Positions 8,265 through 18,767 of a DNA stretch of 64,000 nucleotides are shown piece by piece. The stretch spans positions 932,501 through 996,500 of the forward strand of contig CAHIKZ030000253.1 of NCBI GenBank assembly GCA_903632075.3. Direction: 5' to 3'. The notes below the pieces were generated by a model. That model was not told the DNA's origin and ran no database searches. It was given only the letters and a program-made list of their open reading frames with translations. Every line of letters begins with the position of its first letter. Within the stretch, counting starts at the first letter, position 1. The translations under genes and the position numbers were made by a program. This stretch comes from Acanthosepion pharaonis. Lineage: Eukaryota > Mollusca > Cephalopoda > Sepiida > Sepiidae.

Positions 8265-8667
8265 ATAATGTAATTTAACTCTATCCTTACTAAACGACAA
8301 TATTGATTTCTATAAAATTATTGTCCTTATGACATACTAAACTAGTTCTCTTTAAATATCGAGTTTTAGTTTGCATTATGAACTCCCACGGGGAGATTAA
8401 TAAATATCTAATCAGGCGTTTGATCTGAAATGCTAATTGGATAATTTTCTGTCTGCATCAGCAAGAATGGAGTTTATTTAAAATTGGTGAGTTTCATCTA
8501 CTAAACGTAATGCATAGTATTTCAATATATGTTGGTACAAAAGTTGTATCAAACCTCAAAGACACTGGTTATTTGATTTGAAAAAAATACTAGAAATGTT
8601 TGTCCTTTTACCACCTATGAAAACCCCGCCACCCAACCTGTCTATATAAAATGTATTCTTTTTACCA

Positions 8668-8672
<5 letters not shown>
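8265..8672. other. No gene seen
   Basis: A+T-rich, no recognised feature. Confidence 0.5.
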
Positions 8673-8736
<64 letters not shown>

Positions 8737-8813
8737 CATTGACACTCAATGCAATTTTGATATCTCTGATATTGAGCACTAAGCCCATAGATATAGTATA
8801 TAAATCTATATTT

Positions 8814-8870
<57 letters not shown>
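8673..8870. repeat. Two (TA)n microsatellites (8673-8734 and 8817-8870)
   Basis: Near-pure TA runs of about 60 and 54 bp with an 80-bp spacer. Confidence 0.95.
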
Positions 8871-8874
<4 letters not shown>

Positions 8875-9399
8875 TTATTTATTTATTGTGACACTTTTAG
8901 CATATTTATACTCGCAATATTGTGTTAAATTCTCTTTTAACTCTTAAATTTAAATGCTCTCTTTCGATATCCACGAGAGTGCTGAAAAGTTCTTGACCCC
9001 AATCACTTCATAAAATCTGACGACATGACCAAACATCAGAATTTGAATTCTCTTCTTAGTTGGACCGAAATCTTTTCAATCCACCCCCTCATAAAGCAAG
9101 AAAAAATTCACTGTTTATTTAATTTTATTTTTAGTTTAATATTCAAGACGTTTATTATTCAATAATATTAAAAATAGATAAGAAAATCCAGATCAACATA
9201 AAATTTTGAATATTTTGAAAGTACAATACAATTGCAAAAATGTATAAATTGTCACCAAATTTTATAATAAACAGTCTTTGCTTACAATGTGAATGTAAAC
9301 TTACGATAGGAAACTTTATCTTAGCCGACTATAAGCTGATGAGTTTGTTTTGCTTCTGTTAGTTGCCACAAAGAAAATACAATTTTTTTCTATTCTTAA

Positions 9400-9432
<33 letters not shown>

Positions 9433-9660
9433 CCACTGATTTACCGGAATTAGTGTCCTTATTTTGTTATCGTCACAACGTACTCTCTAGACTGCTATGT
9501 GTCTGACGTAGTTGGTAAAGTTTCAGGAATTTTAATAAAAGCATTTTATTAATTTCACAAAATTAGGTTTTTCTCAATGTCTGTCCATTCTTTCTTCATT
9601 GGTCCATACTATATCAGGAAACATGTTTCCGAATCAATACTTCCTTTTTGAACCCAACCC
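8871..9660. other. No gene seen; (AAT)n microsatellite 9400-9432
   Basis: A+T-rich spacer. The ATA/AAT trinucleotide run is the only clear structure. Confidence 0.6.
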
Positions 9661-9683
9661 TCCCTAGGAAAAAAAGAAAAAAG

Positions 9684-9790
9684 GTCAAGAATTGTCGATA
9701 TGCCATTCCATGTGGCTGTGACAGAAAATAAAAAGGCTACATAAGCTTTCCGCTAAAAGTCAGACTGTAAAAGACTCTTCATCTTAAGGA
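9684..9790 (+). pseudogene. Relic of a Penelope-like GIY-YIG domain
   Basis: One frame reads VKNCRYAIPCGCDRK, stop, KGYISFPLKVRL, stop. This aligns with the N-terminal part of the GIY-YIG domain at 4680-4750 (IPC-C, Y-G, PLKVRL). Two stop codons and loss of downstream homology show advanced decay. Residue matches are few, so the call is moderate. Confidence 0.5.
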
Positions 9791-9849
9791 GGAAAGACGA
9801 TGAAATCATGCATGACTTCTACTGTGTAAGAGGAAAATTAAAGGCTGCC

Positions 9850-11160
9850 GACATTTATAGAATGAAATCAGAATAAAACATTGGTAAATAATGTGATTGA
9901 AAGAATCGACGCATATGTTGAGTTTGAAGTTTCATTCATAAAAGAGTTAAAACTTAGCTCTTTTAAACTTCTGCTGTTTCTTCCTATAGACTCCTTGTGG
10001 ACGATAGGGAGAGCCGCAAGCACACTGATGCTGTTGAACTGGAGATACGGTCTCCACCCACAACCGTTTGGGTTTGACTTCAGAGTTGTTTTTCTTTTAG
10101 TCAAGTTGCAAATCAAAACGAGGCAGTCAAATCTGCCTTTCGACGAAAATGATTGCAATCTAATTATTCCTTTTATGACAAGATATTGGTAATGCGAAAA
10201 GCACTTGGAAAGTTATTACATCATTAAAAGTACAGGTTTTCATTTTTGGCTGCTTCTATCGATCTGTCTTGTCTATTTCACATCTTTGCTTCGTATAAGT
10301 AGACCAGTACGTACTGAAGCAGAACTGCTGACAGCCACTGATAAATGGAACAACCACAGCTTTTGAATTTATTTACAATAATGTCTACCATATAATTCAA
10401 TACACATCATGATGGCGATTTCTGAATGTTTCATTAAAACTGGAACCATCGTAGCGTATTTATTTATTCATTACATTGATTGTCTCTTATTGAAAACAAT
10501 ACACAGTGATGTTTATAGAAAAGAACATGCGACTCATTGATATGCTTCTTTTACAATTGTCAATAAACAAATAATTCAGAAACCCAATTTGCCATCGAGA
10601 TATTTTGGTAAAGTAGAAAGAATGCAGAGTAAAAAGAAGGAAATGATTTTTTTAAACATTTCTTCTCCAATGTTTCCCATTTTAATTCGTATTTACTTTC
10701 AATTTTCAGGTAAATTTCAAGGAAAAATGAATTTTGGGGCATTTGAACTTTTTGCCACACCTGCTGATATAAAATAGCTAAGCACAATGTCATAAATATA
10801 GAGTGCCTATTGAAGTTAATAAAAAAGATTACTAGACAGTAATAATTGTTTATCAGACTAACATGCATCAGGTTGATCAACTATTAATAGAAAATGATAT
10901 TAATAACACTGATAAATATTATCAAACTTTATTCAATGGGATTTCCATTATTTTCAAAACTACTTCTAAAATCTGCGATATTTTTCATTATAAAGTCATT
11001 GGACATCTTGACTCACTCCTCTTTTGCAACATTCATGGCACTGATGTGGGGGCGAAGATTCACGAATTCCGGTCCGGGTTGAAAGTAGATCAAAAGTCCG
11101 CTGGCCAAAAATCAGCAAGGTTAGCTTTACAAAATTTTTACCATTTTTTTTTTACTGTGT
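9850..11160. other. No supported gene
   Basis: Several short open frames on both strands lack any recognised motif and have A+T-driven composition. Confidence 0.5.
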
Positions 11161-11169
11161 AACATAGTT

Positions 11170-11700
11170 ACTCTCTATCTTAGGCCATTCCTTAGGGCTT
11201 GCCTTAGGACAGGTCAAAATATAGTACCTCTAGGTATTTTTAGTAGGTATCAGCACTCACCTTTTCCGCAGACTTTTAGAAGAATCGGGTTATTTTTTCC
11301 CATTGAAAGCCACAACACTCAAAAACTGAAGTGCGTTGGATGTTTGGTACCAAGTATAGCCCTTGACAACCTTGACCCCGCGTAACACTAACTGTTTCAG
11401 TCGTCCACTGAAGATTTTCTTGACAGAGTGCCTGAAAATTTGACTCTAACTTTCAAAATTTCTTGCCTTCATAGAATCTGTGAATTATGTCCGGTTCTTT
11501 CGATAGAATTGAGCTACGCTTTTTTACGCATTAAGGTTCCTTTGCCATTTTAGTTTTGAGAGCTTTAATGAAGTCGTGTTTTGTGCCCACTCCCACCGCT
11601 GCACGGCTTCCTCTGGATGATGTTCCCCACCCCATGTCTCTGGAGTCTTCTTGACATTGTCAACAGTTCGCAACGAAACATAAAATTTGCTGGAAAAGTT
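11170..11700 (-). pseudogene. Possible mariner-like (IS630-Tc1-mariner) transposase relic
   Basis: On the minus strand, broken frames give TDSMKARNFES followed by RHSVKKIFS, and later LQFLSVVAFNGKK then ITRFF, a stop, and SAEKVSADTY. Order and spacing recall the region before the first catalytic aspartate and the following V-V-F-x-G-x-x...Y strand of mariner-type transposases. The catalytic aspartates are not visible, frames change several times, and the match is from recognition only. Confidence 0.35.
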
Positions 11701-11779
11701 TTTACTGTCTCTTGTTTATCAGGAAACAATTTTCATTCTCTGGACCTTTTTTTTCACTTGGCTCGAAGACATTTTCTAA

Positions 11780-12190
<411 letters not shown>

Positions 12191-12478
12191 GATAATATTA
12201 GTGGTCAATACACACACACACAAATATATATATATAAATTCCCAAGAGGATAGAATCCAGGTAGAACTCAATGTCCAGTACAGAGTAAGAATATAATAAA
12301 AAAGGCTCAAACACTAATATTGCATGGTTATAATTTATTACATTGGAATCATAATCACGATCCAATTCTTCAGACCTACAAATTTAAAAAACAATCGGAA
12401 AATATATATATGTTTTCCGATTTCTTTTTGAATTTGTAGGTTTGATGAACTGGATCATGATTACGATTCCAATGTAAT
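12191..12478. mobile_element. PLE-type tail family B, palindromic copy 1
   Basis: ATAATATTAGTGG, then CCAGGTAGAACTCAATGTC and AAACACTAATATT, lead into a perfect-loop palindrome: arms 12337-12402 and 12413-12478 (66 bp each, 10-bp centre). Each arm holds a TGATGAA-type motif and the dyad around TGATTACGATTCCAATG. The same sequence recurs at 41327-41560 (one arm) and 56013-56215 (palindrome). The inverted arrangement and its place beside TA runs match PLE tails, but no coding part is attached. Confidence 0.55.
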
Positions 12479-12479
12479 A

Positions 12480-12545
<66 letters not shown>
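12479..12545. repeat. (TA)n-(TG)n compound microsatellite
   Basis: TA run 12479-12503 passes directly into a TG run up to about 12537. Confidence 0.95.
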
Positions 12546-12547
<2 letters not shown>

Positions 12548-12555
12548 TGCACTAT

Positions 12556-12740
12556 TTACATTTTTTGGACTGTTTTCCTCATTTTTATTGTCATAATCAC
12601 GACTTTTACGCCGTTGTACGCTCCGGCCTTCTTCAGGTGATATGCGTTGGAATCTCAAACCAAACCCTTATTTTTAGTCCACGGGTGTAGATTGTTCTAA
12701 TTTCACCCGGCATGCCTTTGGAATTTTTGGCAACAATTGT
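12556..12740 (-). mobile_element. PLE family A tail, copy 3 (minus strand)
   Basis: The reverse complement gives GGTGAAATTAGAAC, CACCTGAAGAAGG, the CCGGAGCGTACAACGG stem-loop and AATGTAAATAGTGC. The GAAAC box has decayed to GTAAAAG, so the hammerhead-like core (12605-12636) is damaged. The 5' side is truncated. Confidence 0.7.
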
Positions 12741-13078
12741 TCCAGCGACGCTTCGGTCTTGAAGACAGAAACTTACAGAAAAAAAACTTTAATTATAATC
12801 TCAAGAATTTCATTTAAATCCCTATTTCCTGAGAGTTCTATTACATTCACACCTCAATTCCTACTAACGGGAAAAAATTTTTTTAGTCCATTCTCTTTTT
12901 TTTTCGGCCGTTAAACTTAATTAAAAAAAATAGAAATTTAATCAAATATGTTGATTCAGACGAGAGAGAAAAACTATAAAAAGTTGTGATATTAAAGAAA
13001 ATGAAGATTGCGAATATTTACGCTACGGTTAGAATGTTTCTGTCTACGTTTCACTCTGGTCAATGTTGAATGGAATAG
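12741..13078. other. No gene seen
   Basis: A+T-rich spacer between PLE tails. Confidence 0.5.
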
Positions 13079-13298
13079 AGCTGTGTACTCTATTTACATT
13101 GTTCTGACTAGCATCCTCATCTTTGTTGCCTATACGCTCCGGCCTTCTTCAGGTGATTAAAATGTCTGAAGAAGGCCGTAGCGTACAACGGCCGAAACGT
13201 TGTGATAAATATGACAACAAAAATGAGGATGATAGTCCGAACAATGTAAATAGTGTATATATATCATCTCAGAAATATATACAGATAGCTGTGTACTC
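13079..13298 (+). mobile_element. Minimal inverted-tail PLE insertion with 12-bp target-site duplication
   Basis: AGCTGTGTACTC at 13079-13090 is repeated exactly at 13287-13298. The 196 bp between consist only of an inverted tail arm (13091-about 13160) and a plus-strand tail (about 13161-13286). The right end CATCTCAGAAATATAT matches the end of insertion 1. The left arm lacks the GAAAC part; the right arm has the complete core at 13166-13198. No ORF remnant is present. It was inserted as a unit, as the duplication shows. Confidence 0.82.
13166..13198 (+). ncRNA. Hammerhead-ribozyme-like core (minimal insertion)
   Basis: CTGAAGA, GGCCG / CGGCC stem with loop TAGCGTACAA, then GAAAC. The following GTTGT...ACAAC can form a further stem. 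There is no UH triplet at the expected place after it. Confidence 0.55.
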
Positions 13299-13299
13299 G

Positions 13300-14400
13300 C
13301 TGTCTATTTTGTATTCTCTATCCATTCTGTACTCACGTTTCATTTTGAATCTTAATTCAATTCTCACAGTTAGTGTCTTGAGCCAAACTCAACGTGAAAA
13401 AAGCTTGTGCACGATGAACAGCAGGCTTGTTTCCGAGTCCATTTAGATTGTGCGCGGTGAATTAAATCCATTCTGAATATCTGAGTGCTCTTCTACTATG
13501 TTTTTGTGCCAGACTTAAATAAGGTTAGTTAATCACTATTGACATTCCCAATAACTAAAGATACTTTCTTCTTTCAGCAGAAGAATCAATTCTTCGATTT
13601 AATTTCTAACACGACACCACCTGAGATATCTTTCGTGACTTCTCTCTCTCTCGTTAACACTTACAGCTTAAGGCTACATGATTGTAAGGAAGTCTTGTTT
13701 ACGCCAATCTTCCACCAGCCTCTTGTACAGGTAGGAAACGGCGAACCAACCCTTAACCGCTAAAGCCATATATTGGCTATTTATGTGGAAGTCCAATCTG
13801 GAAATAGTATTTAGTAACAAATCCAATTATGAACAATGCACGTTCGATTCAATTTTGGTTGTTTCTTAGTATGCTTTATAGTTCCAAAAAAAACCTAAAA
13901 GTATAGTCATCCTTTGAGAATTGAACTTCTTATTTTATAGTAATGGCCAACTGGACAAGCTCCTTAACCTTGGCACTCTGATGAGGCTCTTTCGATTCAA
14001 TCATGGTTACTTTAGATTTACTCTTTCCGAAAGATGTTTTTTATGTTTTCAATACTCCTTCAAAAGTTTGAAAGAGTGAAAATATTTTGGGCTTGAATTC
14101 ATTTGACTTTTTCTTCCTTGAAGTGTTTTGATTATTTTGAAATGCACTGGAGAAAAGGATTTAGGAACTAAGAAGTCTACACAGAAATAAAATGTCTTTT
14201 TTTCTGCCTAATATATTTAAACAAATGACGTCTTAATATTTGCTATTTTCTATGCTCTCTTTTTATCTCTTAAGTTTTTTAATTTAAAAATGGCAATTTT
14301 TCATTATCACCGTATTATTGCTAAAAGTTAAACAACATTCATGCGTATTATTTGCTTAGCTGAAGTAGTGGCTGGCGTTTTCCCTAGTAATGAGTGTTCG
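13300..14400. other. No supported gene
   Basis: A+T-rich DNA; small open frames without recognisable motifs. Confidence 0.5.
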
Positions 14401-14407
14401 ATATTAA

Positions 14408-14410
14408 GTA

Positions 14411-14438
<28 letters not shown>
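14408..14438. repeat. (TA)n microsatellite
   Basis: Pure TA run. Confidence 0.95.
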
Positions 14439-14441
<3 letters not shown>

Positions 14442-14489
14442 TTCTTATTTTCATAACAGGCAGGCTGGTAGGTCTTAATGTACACTGAT

Positions 14490-14955
14490 TCTAAAACTTT
14501 CAAGGCAGGCCCATCCAAGCCCAAAAAGATTATCTCGACATAACTTTCGTATCTAAATGTTCGAATTCCAGTCGAATCCATTACATTCACCTATGTGCTA
14601 ATACCCTTGGGAAAGGTGTGAATTCTCTTCTTCTTTCTCCAGCTATGGGTAAATAGCAAGACAGACTGGTTTCTATAACCTTGGATGGCAACTGGTCTAG
14701 GAGAAGGAAAAACTCAAAATTCAAAACCTGCGGAGGGTCGTTTGCGGACTTTATGGCACTTAGTGCACCAGGTCTCTGTATTCGGCCCTTCAAAAAAGTG
14801 TGGATGGTCCTGCACAAAACCATCACCACTATAATCAAATCTCATGTGCTATACATGCGGGTTGGGGACCGCTTGTGAATTCCAAATTCCCATAAAACTC
14901 CAATATTGGAGCCGGCTCAACCCACCCCGGGTGAAGGCCGTTACAGGTACAGGTA
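14490..14955 (+). repeat. SINE-like dispersed repeat, long copy
   Basis: GTTCGAATTCCAGTCGAA resembles a tRNA B box followed by a conserved body: ATTACATTCACC, GGGTAAATAGCA, GGATGGCAACTGGTCTAGGA. The body matches a copy lodged in the second non-LTR element (27096-27285). A short piece (GGCAACCAGTTTAGGAGAAG) occurs at 29842-29861. The 3' part ends in a short GGTACAGGTAC repeat. The open minus-strand frames across it show no family motif. Confidence 0.5.
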
Positions 14956-14959
14956 CACT

Positions 14960-15860
14960 AAATGTAGTTAAATATTACGCTTTACTAATGTAAAGACGGA
15001 AATACTTTATTTTGGCAATTCTTCTTCCTTTACGTTTCGTGTGCCATTTCTAAGGTTTCGAATTTATAATGATGGTCAAAGTCTACGCGAAAGTAATATA
15101 GATACAGAATACACGTTAGAGAATTTGGTTAGAAACCGTCGCAAATTAAAAGGGTGAGGAATTCCTACTTTAGTTCACTTTCATATATTGCAAAATTTAT
15201 TAATAAGAAGAATTTCTTTGAAAAGAATGAATTGATGTAGAATGTGTTTGCCTTGAAAATCAGCTTTGCAAATTTTCCATTCTTACTTAGATTCTTTTGC
15301 TAAAAACATTTATTTTTACATGTTTTTCAACAAAATCTCCTAATTTGTCAATGCACTTAATTCAGTGGTGAATATTAATCACACGATCCGGACATTATAC
15401 AAATAGTCATCGAATTTATTGATTCATTTTCTATAAATAGTTGGCATTTTGGATTCCAGCGTTTTAGAATAGTATGGAATTAATCTGGAAACGTTTCCAA
15501 AAGCCAAACTTTCATTTGTTTTGCACATGGCACCATGCAAAAGAAATGATGCACCCTAACTGTTACCTGCAACCATTTCACAAATCCTCAGTTTTTTTTT
15601 TACAAGCGTGAATTGTTTGCCTAGAGTCTCGTTCGTTTGCGAATTAAGTTTGTTTTATGTTTTGGCAACAAAGAAGATAAAAAAAAAACACGAGCAGTTG
15701 TATTAAAGTTCAAAATGTATAGACTTTTTTAAATGAAAATTCAAACGAAATCAGTGCTAAAAATTAAAAAAAAAATCCAAATAACGTGTAGCTCTTTACT
15801 TAATAACGACTATAAAAATGTATTCTTGGTCATTTTATTATAAAAAAGTACTGTTGATTA
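14960..15860. other. No gene seen
   Basis: A+T-rich, no recognised repeat or coding sequence. Confidence 0.5.
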
Positions 15861-15884
15861 TTGCTTGGGGTTTCGCTGTTTGTC

Positions 15885-16045
15885 CATAGCTGTGATCCTA
15901 AAAGGGGTTACCACCCCGAGTCAGTGTGGACCTGGGAACAACAACATTTAACAGGTGCTTCCACGCACCTCAAAATCTCTAATCTCCCGATAAGAGGCCT
16001 TCCTGCCGGATGTAGTTTATCGTCATACCTAGGACAATTAAGCTA
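15885..16045 (+). repeat. Composite repeat, 3' blocks only (copy 2)
   Basis: The blocks GGTTACCACC...GGGTCAGT-type, GGGAACAACA and TGTAGTTTATCGTCATACC match the distal half of the repeat at 51990-52160. Confidence 0.65.
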
Positions 16046-16305
16046 ATCCCATTCAATATAAACAGGGAGCATGGTTGTAGAAAACTTTTTCGTTTCACAT
16101 AGAAATATTTTTGTGGAAAGTTAGCTTTTGATTTAGTATTTGATATTTATCGACTTGCATGAGATTTTATTTATGATAGATAAATCATAAACAGAATTGG
16201 GGAAAGTATTTATACTTGCAGTTTAATCTACTTAAATTGATAGAGAAGTCATCAGTTACTGATACCAGAAAATGCATTTAATTAAATTAAAAATAGAATT
16301 ATGTA

Positions 16306-16343
<38 letters not shown>

Positions 16344-17960
16344 TAGTACTCACAGCCAGCATAATGGCAAAATTCAAAACGCCGTAAGACCATTACTAAA
16401 ATAAAAAATAAAAAAAACAATATATATTTTAATATGTATCTAAGCAATAAATCAATTATCTGCAGTATGACAATCAGTGTTATTTTTCCATTTTTTTCTT
16501 TCATTTTGATCCTGGGATGAAAAAAGAATAATTGCAATCATGCAAAATAATTTCGAAAATTGTAAACCTTCATTTCAACATTTTTCTGGCGAATTAATTT
16601 TTAATATTTGTTGTTCTTGTTTTCTTTTTAAATGAATCATTTTCACTATAATTAATTTTACAGTAAATTTAACCCTCATATTAGCTTTGCATTTTATCAG
16701 AACACTCTTGGTTGATGAATTCTTCGATTGCAACACAAAACTTCAACTTATATGCCACATCTCAGAAGACCGACTTTTGCCAGTTCGTTCGGAGCCACCG
16801 TAATTATTAAGATGAGCTCAACCTGTAGTCATCCTGCCACAGAATTTTGCCTAATGTCTCACGTCATGTTTCTTTTGCCACTTTTTCAAAGATTTTCTTG
16901 GCCGAAGTGGTTCAGATGGCATTTATTTTACGACCGTTAAGCAACAGAAATTAGAAAAATAGAACCTAAAACAAATTTTTGAAATTGCATCCTATATCGT
17001 TTGTGCTCGTTTGACATGAAAATCTCCTGTGCCGATTTGTCTATGAACGTTTTAACGGCGTCTTCAAATCTAGAATCATGTAACGTTAAGCTTTGCAATT
17101 AAAACAATTTAACCGACCCCCATGTTAAACGGGTTTCCAAGTTCAGTCTTGTAGAGAGTACTTATTTATTTTTCATTCGGGTTTCTTTTTTGCGGTTGTA
17201 GAATGTAACTATCTATGCGCTTTGATAAACAGCAACGGAAAACAGGATTCTACTTGATAGTGCAGGAATATTTATAAACAGTTATTTCAGGCTGCTTGTA
17301 GATTTCTGAATTCTACTTATATTAAAATCATCACTTTTGATGGAACTACAATGGATGCTAGCAGAAATGTGTAATAACCAGAATTCCTTCCATTTTCACT
17401 GATAACTCAAGAGAAATAATTATAGATATTTTGTTCCTAGCTTTCATTTTTTAAATCGATTCAATTTCTTTTTTTTTTCTTCTTTCTTTTAAATGTAGGT
17501 TTTAGTGAAAAATTAAGAATATATGCTAATATTTGAGCGGTTTGGATAGGAAAAATGTAGTCCTTCGAAATCTAGTAAATTTATCAATATCCAACCTAAA
17601 ATAGATTAAAGCAGCGTTGCGATTGAATTGTCAATTAAGCAAGAAGCATTAAAGTAATTTAAATGGATGCACATCCGGAAATAAAAGCCATAATTAAGAA
17701 GAAAAAAAAAAACATGGAAAAGGCGAAAACACTTGAGAAAAGAACATTCGCTGTGGGAAAAAGAAAAATGGACACCATTGATCTAGAGGAAAGCAAAATA
17801 TAAATGAATGAAATTGCAAAAGATTATATCTGAAGAAGAATTGGCACAAGAAACAATACAAAATATACAACAAAGGCAATAAAATTCGATGGTGAGAGTT
17901 TAATAGAATTTGGGCTACATCAGAAATGATAGTTGATAAAAAATGATGGAATATGAAATA
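16046..17960. other. No supported gene; (TG)n at 16301-16344
   Basis: Long A+T-rich stretch. The TG/CG run is the only distinct element. Confidence 0.5.
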
Positions 17961-17984
17961 ACGAAAAGTATATGACTTTGTTAA

Positions 17985-18155
17985 GTTTCCACCTATTACC
18001 AGATACAGATGAAGGAGGTGGGGTGAGTGTAATATGATGGATCACCTTGCCATAGAGAGAAGAACAAAGAGTTTTCTCACTGATAATGACATTGCAGTAT
18101 TCCAAGAGTGGCCAGCTCAAAGCAATGATCTTAATATTATCTGACCTATGAATAT
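17985..18155 (+). pseudogene. Tc1-like transposase relic
   Basis: Frames give EGGGVSVI, stop, WITLP and then, after a short gap, NDIAVFQEWPAQSNDLNII. The last string matches the W-P-A-Q-S-P-D-L-N-P-I-E motif around the second catalytic aspartate of Tc1-type transposases. The first matches the G-G-G-V-x-V-W-G strand. The proline and final E are mutated, stops interrupt the frame, and much of the domain between the two motifs is missing. Confidence 0.55.
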
Positions 18156-18159
18156 ATAG

Positions 18160-18638
18160 TATTGAAAACCAAGGTATATCAGAGAAAGCCGAAAACTTGC
18201 AAGAGTTTCGGCTTTACTACCAAGAACGGTAGAATCTTCGTTAAAACGCAATTTTTAATTTGGATTAGCATCCCGCGTCAAAGATGCAGATGTAGTTAGT
18301 GTTGTTTCCGACTTTTAATGCATTTAAATAAATGAATAAATATATTTTATACAACACTTACTTCTACGTTTATTTTAGTTACTAATAACTTTTGTATTCC
18401 TTATTTTTAATATAATGATGCTTTCATCTCTGTATTTCTCCTTGTACTGGGTCCATTTAAATGCAACAATTGGCCTTACAGTCCTGAATGACCACAGAAA
18501 CTACGCCTTAGAATACATTTGAATATTTAAAACATTTTACTAAAAATTAAAGAAATTGATTTTTCCCCAATGAAAGTGAAAAAAGTAAAATGTAGATTAT
18601 GTTATAATACATTTAAACAAATGTTTAGTTTTATACTA

Positions 18639-18640
<2 letters not shown>
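18160..18640. other. No gene seen
   Basis: A+T-rich spacer. Confidence 0.5.
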
Positions 18641-18645
<5 letters not shown>

Positions 18646-18669
<24 letters not shown>

Positions 18670-18693
18670 ATTTACTGAATTCATATACAGTTA

Positions 18694-18764
<71 letters not shown>
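18646..18764. repeat. (TG)n and (TA)n microsatellites
   Basis: TG run 18646-18669 and TA run 18697-18764, 27 bp apart. Confidence 0.95.

Positions 18765-18767
<3 letters not shown>

Noticed and set aside
9325..9380. CTGATGAG with TTTGT...ACAAAGAAAA downstream, hammerhead-like
   Set aside because: The stem is weak and distant and the third stem does not form. Not supported.
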